Source: Smithellaceae bacterium
Lineage (GTDB): Bacteria > Desulfobacterota > Syntrophia > Syntrophales > Smithellaceae
Reading direction: 5' to 3'
Assembly (NCBI GenBank): GCA_030690945.1
Contig: JAUYFM010000033.1
Location: forward strand, 62,001 to 126,000
DNA length: 64,000 nt
In this document: piece by piece, positions 25,415 to 32,758 of the stretch
Layout: each line of letters begins with the position of its first letter
Numbering within the stretch: position 1 is the first letter of the stretch
Program-made: the position numbers and the translations under genes
Notes under the pieces: model-generated
Database searches by the model: none
Seen by the model: the letters and a program-made list of their open reading frames with translations, nothing else
Told to the model about the DNA's origin: nothing

Positions 25415-26977
25415 TTATCGTGGCTTTTTCCACAGGGTTATTTTGTTGGTTAATACGGTGATGCATGTATCCAGCTCCGGAGTCCGAAACATCCAGATGA
25501 TTCCCAGATAACACAGGGATGAAGACGCAGCGGCAACGGGGACGGAAATCAATCTGGATATGGATGCTAATTCAAAAAGTTTTACAATGATTAGCGCTGT
25601 CCCCAGCATGCCTGCTGCTGCGAGAATCATTCGGTAGAAGCTGGAAAACGTCTGCGATAAGTTCGTAATACCCAGATTTTTTTTCAGCAGGAAAATAAAC
25701 CAGATCGAAATAATTCCCATTGTGGTACTGGTGGACAGGGCAATGCCCTTGACGCCAAAGAAATGCATAAACAGAAAGTTAAAAAAAACGTTTAGAAAAA
25801 CAGAAACAATTCCCATATACAGAAGCATTTTGGGCTTTTGCAGGGCTATAAAGAATGTGCCATTGATAAACGTATAGGCATAAAAAAACAGCCCCACGCT
25901 ATAGCAGACCAGTGTTTGTGCGGTCTGTCGCGCAGCATCCAGATCGAATGCACCCCGTTTCAGCAACAGAATGACAATATCCTCAGAAAATAACACGACC
26001 AGGCAGGTGATGGGGATGGTTATAAAACCAAGAAAAATGAGGGAATATTTGAAAATGCTCTGGAGGTTATCACGCCGGCCGGCTGTAAATTCTTCGCTGA
26101 TAAATGGGAAAATTGCTATCGAAATGGCAGCGATAATCACCTGGACAGGCAGACTGTTGAGCCGAAAGGCATATCGCAGAGTTGAAACAGATCCGGCCGG
26201 TAATTGGGTTGCCATAACCTGATCAATCAACAGATTTGAATTTGCAATAAGCTCGCTTCCCAAGAGGGGGAGCATCAAATACCAGAGGGCGCTCACTTTT
26301 TTCCAATCAAAAGGGATTGGGGTTCTAAATGAAAAGCCCTCATGACGGAGCGCAACACCCATATAGATCGTTTTAAGAAGCGTTCCTATCAAGAATCCCC
26401 AGACCAGAGCATAAATGTCAAGCCCCATGTCGAAGTAGAGTAAGAAAATAATCGTGAGATTAACAAAAATCGGTGCAACATAAAGATGGAAAAACATCTT
26501 TCTGGCATGTAAGATCCCTTTGAACAAAATGCCGACGCCGTCAATAAATATCAGCAAAGAAAGGAGCCGCTCCATCATAATGCCCAATTGCTTTTCTTTG
26601 GGGCCAAACCCATAGCCAATGAATTGCATGATGATCGGGCTTAAGAAAAGGCAGATCAGGGCCAACACCGCAAAAAACGCGGCGGTTAAGAAAATCAACC
26701 AAGTGGCGTGGGAATCTGCTTCCTGAGGAGAACAGCGATTGCGCCATTCCAGATACAGCGGGACAAACGCCGAAACCAGCGCGCCTGAAAGAAACAGCAT
26801 CATAATTCCAGGAAACGCCTGGGCTATATTGAAAACGTCCAGCGCAGCAGAGACGCCAAACCGATGCGCTGTCATCATTTCCTTGCCGATGGCCAGGATT
26901 TTATCCACCATCGCCCAGATCATGATGATAGCGCTGGCTCTGCCAATTTGTCCGGCAAGGCTTGGGGATTCACTCAT
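25415..26977 (-). CDS. murJ: MurJ/MviN-like flippase (copy 2)
   Basis: A 520-residue close paralogue of the protein at 21360-22931. The N-termini and long stretches such as RFGVSAALDVFNIAQAFPG versus RFGVSTSLDVFNLAYSFPG correspond position by position, and DNA similarity is obvious over most of the length. It has the same MurJ topology and ATQLPAGSVSTLRYA loop. Two such flippases within 6 kb suggest a tandem duplication with later divergence, either to flip two lipid-linked substrates or as redundant copies. One gene could equally be the general MurJ of the cell; nothing here decides that. Confidence 0.9.
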   Translation of the reverse strand: MSESPSLAGQIGRASAIIMIWAMVDKILAIGKEMMTAHRFGVSAALDVFNIAQAFPGIMMLFLSGALVSAFVPLYLEWRNRCSPQEADSHATWLIFLTAAFFAVLALICLFLSPIIMQFIGYGFGPKEKQLGIMMERLLSLLIFIDGVGILFKGILHARKMFFHLYVAPIFVNLTIIFLLYFDMGLDIYALVWGFLIGTLLKTIYMGVALRHEGFSFRTPIPFDWKKVSALWYLMLPLLGSELIANSNLLIDQVMATQLPAGSVSTLRYAFRLNSLPVQVIIAAISIAIFPFISEEFTAGRRDNLQSIFKYSLIFLGFITIPITCLVVLFSEDIVILLLKRGAFDLDAARQTAQTLVCYSVGLFFYAYTFINGTFFIALQKPKMLLYMGIVSVFLNVFFNFLFMHFFGVKGIALSTSTTMGIISIWFIFLLKKNLGITNLSQTFSSFYRMILAAAGMLGTALIIVKLFELASISRLISVPVAAASSSLCYLGIIWMFRTPELDTCITVLTNKITLWKKPR

Positions 26978-27021
26978 GGGCTTGCATCTTTAAGACGCCG
27001 GGCCAGGGAACACGACGATCA

Positions 27022-28041
27022 TCATTTTTCAACCGTCACTTCAAATTCCGCTCGTCGGTTTATGGCGCGGCCTTCCTTGGTCTTGTTGTCTGCAATGGGC
27101 CGTTGCTCACCATATCCCACCACCCGGATCCGCGTAGAGGCGATTCCCTTTTCAATCAGATATTTACGAACGGCATTTGCCCTTCTTTCCGACAGCTTCT
27201 GGTTGTATTGGTCCGAGCCTATATAATCGGTATGCCCTTCAACGGTGACGGGCGATGAGGGATTTGCACTCAAATAGGCCACATGCTGATCCAGATCAGG
27301 AACGTAAAGCTTCTTGATATTGTACTTGTCAAAATCAAAATGAACGATCGGCAGACGGAATTTTTCAGCAGCCTTTTTTATTGCAAGCGGTTCTTTTTCA
27401 ATGATCGGTAACTGGATAACGGCATTTTTCGTCCGAGATGTGTAAAGGACGGTTGCATAAAGCTGCTTGTTTTGATCCAGCCAGAAGGCGATCCCTTCAT
27501 TATCCAAAACGTATTTGTATTTCATAGGTTTCCCGCCGGTGTAAAACACATAAAGTTTTTTATTGCCTTCGTATTGAAGCGGGAATTCCTCTTTTTCCTT
27601 GCCGGTGGGGTCTGTTTTATTCTCGGTTTCAACCGTTGCCTTGTTCTGAATGATCGGGGAGGGCTGGTAATTGAGTGTCGCAATATCCATGGATGCACCG
27701 AACTCTTTTTCAATATCAGCAAGCTGTATGGCCTTAGATGGCTGTTTATTGCCTACAGTTCCTTTAAAGCTTCTGGAAAGATAGATCTGTTCAACCTGTT
27801 CATTTCTATTGAGAAAAATGCTCAACCCCATCGATTCATACTGCAGGCACAGCCCGTCGCTTTTGATGATGTCCGGAGTTCCCAGTGTTTCAATAACCTC
27901 TTTGCGCGGCATGTCCAAACTGATCAGGCGCAGGGTTTCCTCAAATTGAATGCTCATGGTTGTAATAGTGTGTCCCTTCATGGGTAATGCCAGAATCAGC
28001 ATTCCTAACAATACGGCGATCAGTGTTTGACGGGTTTTCAT
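27022..28041 (-). CDS. OmpA-family peptidoglycan-associated protein with BamE/SmpA-like N-terminal part
   Basis: A 339-residue protein. The ATG at 28041 is chosen because AAAGGAGAG precedes it and it overlaps the upstream stop (ATGA). A signal peptide covers ~residues 1-25. Residues ~40-85 (SLDMPRKEVIETLGTPDII) resemble the BamE/SmpA repeat. The C-terminal ~110 residues are an OmpA domain: VHFDFDKYNI, EGHTDYIGSDQYNQKLSERRA and YGEQRPIADN, including the Asp and Arg that bind diaminopimelate in peptidoglycan. It likely links the outer envelope or export machinery of the polysaccharide to the cell wall. Confidence 0.85.
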   Translation of the reverse strand: MKTRQTLIAVLLGMLILALPMKGHTITTMSIQFEETLRLISLDMPRKEVIETLGTPDIIKSDGLCLQYESMGLSIFLNRNEQVEQIYLSRSFKGTVGNKQPSKAIQLADIEKEFGASMDIATLNYQPSPIIQNKATVETENKTDPTGKEKEEFPLQYEGNKKLYVFYTGGKPMKYKYVLDNEGIAFWLDQNKQLYATVLYTSRTKNAVIQLPIIEKEPLAIKKAAEKFRLPIVHFDFDKYNIKKLYVPDLDQHVAYLSANPSSPVTVEGHTDYIGSDQYNQKLSERRANAVRKYLIEKGIASTRIRVVGYGEQRPIADNKTKEGRAINRRAEFEVTVEK

Positions 28042-29087
28042 TGATGCTCTCCTTTCTGAATATCCATTGCACAACGTTCTAACAGCTTGTTGAAGACCTC
28101 CAGGCGGCGATCAGCAAATTTCAAGGCGGCCTGCCGGGCCTGCTGCCCGATATGTTCTGCGGCTTGCCGGTTACTCCACAAATACTGGATATGGCCAGCC
28201 AACTCCTTATCATGACCTGCTTCAAAAAACAGCGCTGTTTGCTGATGAAGCGCGTATTCCTTCGTGGCCATATTCTCCGTGATGATCAGCGGCCTTGCCA
28301 GGGCCATCACCTCCAGCATACTGATCTGTCCAGCGGAAATCCGATAATCTTTCAGCGGGAGAACCACCATCCTGCTGGATGCAATCCATTGGATCATCTC
28401 CTTGCCTGAAACATACCCTCCGATGATGCAAACATTTTCCGGTACCGGAACCGTCGGTTTATATTTTTGAGATAGAATATAAGTTTTAATATTCAACGGG
28501 GTAACAGCCCGAACCAACGTGTCAAAGTCTCTGTCGCTTTTCCCATAAGAAAAAATATAATCCTTTTTGGGGTGGTCCGGTTCCTCGAAATTAGACGAAG
28601 ATTCTACCAGAGGTAAAAAGACAATTCGATTGCGGGGGATATTAAACATCCGGCTATAGATTGCTTCTTCTTCCGTAGACGTGCAGCAAAAATAGTCAAT
28701 TCCCGGAATCGCAAGTTTTAACAGGGCAAGCTGGAACCGATAAAGTCGTCGGGTTTGCGTTAAATCAATATGAAAATCCTGAATGATATGCACCGGCGGC
28801 TTTTGGGAATGAACGATTCGTTTCAGGATGCCGTAGCAGATGCCAATGCGCATTTGCCATGAGAGAACAACATCAAAACGTTTTCTCCGGATCGATGCCA
28901 GGAGCGGCCCATAGAATTCGGATAAATAGTTGGAGAGACGGGTCAATCTGCTGCCAACCGGATGTGTAAAAGAAATCGGTTGAAGAATATCAACATTTTG
29001 AGCTTTATTTTTAAGCAGATGGAGAAAAGACCAATTACCATCTTCCTTCCAGTTGACCAGTATCACAAGCTTCAATCGGGAAATCAT
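28038..29087 (-). CDS. Glycosyltransferase, GT4-like
   Basis: A 349-residue GT-B-type enzyme. The C-terminal Rossmann half is recognisable: KDYIFSYGKSDRDFDTLVRAV, then VCIIGGYVSGKEMIQWIASSRMVVLPLKDYRISAGQISMLEVMALARPLIITE, which is the donor-binding region with acidic residue and Gly/Ser-rich loop. The N-terminal half is shorter and diverged (LVILVNWKEDGNWSFLHLL). It shares this N-terminal style with the neighbouring protein at 29102-30133, so the two are probably paralogues. The stop overlaps the OmpA-like gene start. Sugar specificity unknown. Confidence 0.82.
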   Translation of the reverse strand: MISRLKLVILVNWKEDGNWSFLHLLKNKAQNVDILQPISFTHPVGSRLTRLSNYLSEFYGPLLASIRRKRFDVVLSWQMRIGICYGILKRIVHSQKPPVHIIQDFHIDLTQTRRLYRFQLALLKLAIPGIDYFCCTSTEEEAIYSRMFNIPRNRIVFLPLVESSSNFEEPDHPKKDYIFSYGKSDRDFDTLVRAVTPLNIKTYILSQKYKPTVPVPENVCIIGGYVSGKEMIQWIASSRMVVLPLKDYRISAGQISMLEVMALARPLIITENMATKEYALHQQTALFFEAGHDKELAGHIQYLWSNRQAAEHIGQQARQAALKFADRRLEVFNKLLERCAMDIQKGEHQ

Positions 29088-29101
29088 AATGTGTCTGTCC
29101 C

Positions 29102-30133
29102 CTAATAATTTTTTCCAATAACATCAAAAATTTTCTTTGTATATATCTCCATCGTATGATTTTCCAGAACAGACTGTCTGGCCCGCCGACCGATCTCGTC
29201 TGCTTTGTCGGGATCGGAAAAAAGGGTATGGATGGCATCAACAATGGCATCGGGATCCTGCACGGGTACTAAAAAACCGTTTTGGCCATTTTGAATGTAC
29301 TCCTGGGTGGTAATCGTTTTCGTAGTGATCACCGGTTTCCCATAGAACATGGCGCTGACCAGTGTTGTTTCTCCTGCGGGAGAAGATGTCCGCTCTAAAG
29401 GGAAAATGACGGCGGCGGACTGCTTCATCAGCTCTTCCGCGGCAGCCCCAAAGATATTTCGATAAACAGTAACATTATCCGGAATTATCAGGCCTTTCAA
29501 GAAAGCATCTGTGGTAGCCAATACAAATTGTTTTGGACATTTTCTTGCGGCTGCCATCAGGGTAGGAAAATCCCTGTAACTCAAGCCTACCGAATAGAGA
29601 TAACTATCGGGTTTAAAGCCGCTGTAATCAGGATTTTTTTCAAACGTAATCGGTTGTCTCAGATGAACAAGTTGAGTTTCTGATAAATGAAACCGCTCCT
29701 GAATTAAACGCATGTAGTCATAAGACAAAAAACTGATGTGGTTAACCTTTTTCAAAGACATTGAAATAAACCACCTTCGCAGTATTTCCAGCAAAGGATT
29801 CTTCCGTTCAACAATTGTCGTATTGAGCAGAACGACGGTTGGTGAATTTGAAAATGTCATCAGTTTGATAAAGCCCAATAACATTCCCATGACTTGCGGC
29901 CAGGCAACCACATAGTCATAGTCATGTCGCAGGCTAAAAGCTTTTATACTGACCCAGAGGCATCTTGGCCAATGAAAAAAAACTTTGTTTAAAGGCGTCC
30001 ACTGCGATCGCTTATAGTCGGTACCCATAAGATCACAATGCAGCCCGGTTTTCCGAAGACAATCTCGCAGCAAAGAACCTTCATCGGGATTCCAGTCCAC
30101 CAGTACCAGCACTCGGGGAGATTTTTTCATCAT
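29102..30133 (-). CDS. Glycosyltransferase, GT4-like
   Basis: A 343-residue enzyme with the pattern VLVLVDWNPDEGSLL at the N-terminus and the GT4 donor-site segment ELMKQSAAVIFPLERTSSPAGETTLVSAMFYGKPVITT in the C-terminal half, followed by GQNGFLVPVQDPDAI. It is paralogous in layout to the downstream GT (28038-29087); the genes are separated by 14 bases. Two ATGs, 30133 and 30130, are possible starts. It is presumed to add one residue of the exopolysaccharide repeat on the cytoplasmic face. Confidence 0.84.
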   Translation of the reverse strand: MMKKSPRVLVLVDWNPDEGSLLRDCLRKTGLHCDLMGTDYKRSQWTPLNKVFFHWPRCLWVSIKAFSLRHDYDYVVAWPQVMGMLLGFIKLMTFSNSPTVVLLNTTIVERKNPLLEILRRWFISMSLKKVNHISFLSYDYMRLIQERFHLSETQLVHLRQPITFEKNPDYSGFKPDSYLYSVGLSYRDFPTLMAAARKCPKQFVLATTDAFLKGLIIPDNVTVYRNIFGAAAEELMKQSAAVIFPLERTSSPAGETTLVSAMFYGKPVITTKTITTQEYIQNGQNGFLVPVQDPDAIVDAIHTLFSDPDKADEIGRRARQSVLENHTMEIYTKKIFDVIGKNY

Positions 30134-30225
30134 TCTCGTCTCGGTATCGATGTTTTAGTTACGTGTTCATACTATTCTACCGGTCATCGTTTTATAACCA
30201 TTGCGGAGATGAATCCTGCGCTGAT

Positions 30226-31362
30226 TCATCCGGGCTTGGCGAGAAGCATCAGCTGCTCAAAGGCTCTCGCCATCTGGTGAACGCTGAGGGTTTCGTTCAC
30301 CAGTTTCCGGGCCTGATTGCCCATGTATCGCTGTTGCTCGGGGTTTTTCAGCACATGGATTAATTTTTCTGCCAGGCCGACCGGGTCATCCACAGGAACC
30401 AGAAAGCCGGTTTCATTGGGAATCACGATTTCATTCATAAAACCGACATCCGTGCAGATGATGGGAATGCCGGCGGACATGGCTTCGATCGCAGCGACGG
30501 AAAGCGTTTCCTGCTGGGGATAGGAGGACAGGCAGTTAATGTCGACCGCTGCAAAAATATCCCCGAGCCGGCGCTGGAATCCCATAAAATGGACCTGCTT
30601 TTCGATATGCAACTCCAGGGCAAGGGTTTTCAGAAAGGGCATTTGGGGACCGTCGCCAATCACCAGAAAATGGGATTCGGGGATGGCATCCACAACCAAT
30701 CGGGCGGCCTGCAGGAACACATGATGGGCCTTGTCCGGCCGGAGCGCCGCCACGATACTGACCACCGGGCTTTCCGGCGGTATTCCCAGGCGTTTACGGG
30801 CCTCCCCCGGACTGAGCGATGATTGAAACCGCTCCGGATCCACACCGTTATAAATAACCCGGATCTTGGCGTGAGGTATTTTCTCTTCGGCGGCAATATA
30901 GTCGCCATGCCCCTTTGCCGCAGCCACAACATAATCAATGCCCAGGTGCAGGATGCGTCGCCCCAGCATGGTCAGATTGTGAAAGGGGTATTTCTTATAT
31001 GTTTCGTTCTCCCAGTTGATGCAAGACCGGACACCTGCCAGCTTGGCGGCCAGAATGCCAAAGAAGAGGGTGTTGAGGTGATTGATCAGAAAAACAACAT
31101 CCGTTTTATTTTCTTTCAGAAGCCTTGCCAGTTTGAAAACCCCGGACAGGTCAAATTTGGATCGAATGATTTCAGTGGTTACCGGGAACCCCAGTTGTAG
31201 CACCTCTTTTCCCACAAGTCCCGGTTCTCTTAAAAAGAAAATATGCAGCTCAAAGCGCTGCCGGTCAATATGACGCAGCAGCTCCAGCAGCAACTGCTCA
31301 GCGCCGCCGATGGTCAGTAAGGATACCAGGACGGCAACGCGGGTTCTCTGGGGATTGACCAT
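30226..31362 (-). CDS. Glycosyltransferase family 4
   Basis: A 378-residue GT4 enzyme. The ATG at 31362 is chosen because GGAGATAG lies just upstream and because it avoids overlap with the preceding gene. N-terminal GT4 acceptor domain: VLVSLLTIGGAEQLLLELLRHID. Donor domain: VVSIVAALRPDKAHHVFLQAA, LVIGDGPQMPFL, and SCLSSYPQQETLSVAAIEAMSAGIPIICTDVG with the conserved E-x7-E pair (ETLSVAAIE). It most likely retains its sugar-nucleotide anomeric configuration. Only four bases separate it from the stop of the preceding glycosyltransferase gene. Confidence 0.9.
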   Translation of the reverse strand: MVNPQRTRVAVLVSLLTIGGAEQLLLELLRHIDRQRFELHIFFLREPGLVGKEVLQLGFPVTTEIIRSKFDLSGVFKLARLLKENKTDVVFLINHLNTLFFGILAAKLAGVRSCINWENETYKKYPFHNLTMLGRRILHLGIDYVVAAAKGHGDYIAAEEKIPHAKIRVIYNGVDPERFQSSLSPGEARKRLGIPPESPVVSIVAALRPDKAHHVFLQAARLVVDAIPESHFLVIGDGPQMPFLKTLALELHIEKQVHFMGFQRRLGDIFAAVDINCLSSYPQQETLSVAAIEAMSAGIPIICTDVGFMNEIVIPNETGFLVPVDDPVGLAEKLIHVLKNPEQQRYMGNQARKLVNETLSVHQMARAFEQLMLLAKPG

Positions 31363-31366
31363 AGTG

Positions 31367-32758
31367 CTATCTCCGTTTGTAATCAGCAATAACAGTTTCA
31401 AACAAGCTCATCAGACTGTCCATTTGATCATTGATGAGCAGCGTTTTTTTGACATAGGCCTGACCTGCGATTCCCATTTGCAGCAGTTGATCCCTGTTCG
31501 AAAGCATCTCGTCCATTTTCTGCGCCAGGTCGCCACAAGAGTCCGGTTCAAACAATCGCCCGGTCACCCCTTCCTCGATCTGTTCGGGAATTCCGCCGAT
31601 ACGGGACGCCAGAACCGGCGTTCCATTCATGAAGCTCTCATACGTGCTGATCGGCGCATTGTCATACCAGCGGCTGGGCACTACACTGAACAAGGCCTCG
31701 GCAATCCAGCGCATCAGGGTTTGTCCGGATTGGAATCCCAGAAAATGGATGCGGTTTTGCACATGAGGCAAAATAAGCCGTTTCAGGCGTTCCTCTTCTC
31801 CATCATAACTTCGGCCGATGATATAAAGGTCTATCGGCGGATTCAGCTTCTGAAATGCGCCGATCAAGGTATCTATTCCTTTTTCATAAGATAATCTACC
31901 AAAATAGAGAATATAGTCTTTTTTATGCCAGTCCTTATCCGGATCGACGGTTCTTTCAATTGGATACTTCAGCACATGAAACCGCTCTTCGCGCGCGGCT
32001 TCTTCTATCTTTCTCTCGCCTTCTCTCCTGCCCTCTCCTGCCCTCTCCGCTTTTCTTTTTCTCTTTCCCTGTCTTCTTTCAACCGGATAATACAATACAT
32101 GCGTCTTGTGTTTGGAAACACCGCCTTCGAGCAGTTTGTCTTTCATGAATTCACAAGGCACGACAAAGGCATCCACCAGTTCATACAATCCGAGCAAGCG
32201 CTGGATATACATGGCGGCAACACGGACCGCGGAGGCGGCCAGATTGTTCTTCACACACCGGTGTTGGAGCCCGTGATAATATTGTCCCCGAACGCAGAGC
32301 GTGCAGGGCCTGCCATCCCGCAGCAGTGAATAGCTGGGACAAAGCAGATTGTAGTCGCCGATTTGCATCACCACGGGGATGTTATGACGCTTGAGCGTGT
32401 GGATGATGCTTGGAGACATGTAGTTATAGATATTCAGGATGTAGGCGATGTCCGTCCCGGGAAATGCTGTCAGCAGCCGGTTCAATTTTATTCTGGCTTC
32501 AAAGGAGTAGGTGCTTCTGTCCAGAAATCGCAGAATATTGGCAGGGGAAAACCGGATGTTTGCCCAAAGCGCCTGTTCCGGATCTCCGGGAGGCGCCAGA
32601 AAATAGTCCTGATATGGAGATGGCCATGTCCCGGCATAACGGACGCTGAACGGAATGGTCGTATGTCCCCTGGCCGAGAGGTAAGTCATAACATCATAAA
32701 GATATTTCTCGACGCCGCCGTTTAAAAAAAAATATTTATTACAAAAGACGATCTGCAT
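31367..32758 (-). CDS. Glycosyltransferase family 4 with an in-frame linker insertion
   Basis: A 463-residue GT4 enzyme, longer than its neighbours. N-terminal FFLNGGVEKYLYDVMTYL and C-terminal DYILYFGRLSYEKGIDTLI plus PSRWYDNAPISTYESFMNGTPVLAS define the two Rossmann halves. Between them lies a highly charged stretch of ~33 residues rich in R, K, E and G, bounded by near-repeats HVLYYPVER and HVLKYPIER. The DNA shows two imperfect 28-base direct repeats (31951-31978 and 32074-32101), offset by 123 bases, so the frame is kept. Cysteines at the end of the N-terminal half (RPCTLCVRG, HRCVKN) might bind metal. Confidence 0.86.
   Translation of the reverse strand: MQIVFCNKYFFLNGGVEKYLYDVMTYLSARGHTTIPFSVRYAGTWPSPYQDYFLAPPGDPEQALWANIRFSPANILRFLDRSTYSFEARIKLNRLLTAFPGTDIAYILNIYNYMSPSIIHTLKRHNIPVVMQIGDYNLLCPSYSLLRDGRPCTLCVRGQYYHGLQHRCVKNNLAASAVRVAAMYIQRLLGLYELVDAFVVPCEFMKDKLLEGGVSKHKTHVLYYPVERRQGKRKRKAERAGEGRREGERKIEEAAREERFHVLKYPIERTVDPDKDWHKKDYILYFGRLSYEKGIDTLIGAFQKLNPPIDLYIIGRSYDGEEERLKRLILPHVQNRIHFLGFQSGQTLMRWIAEALFSVVPSRWYDNAPISTYESFMNGTPVLASRIGGIPEQIEEGVTGRLFEPDSCGDLAQKMDEMLSNRDQLLQMGIAGQAYVKKTLLINDQMDSLMSLFETVIADYKRR
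31951..32101. repeat. Imperfect direct repeats bounding a polypyrimidine insertion inside a GT gene
   Basis: 28-base units at 31951-31978 and 32074-32101 (both TTCTTTCAA...CATG) flank a C/T-rich tract on the plus strand (~32007-32073). The pattern fits a partial tandem duplication followed by expansion. Confidence 0.7.
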
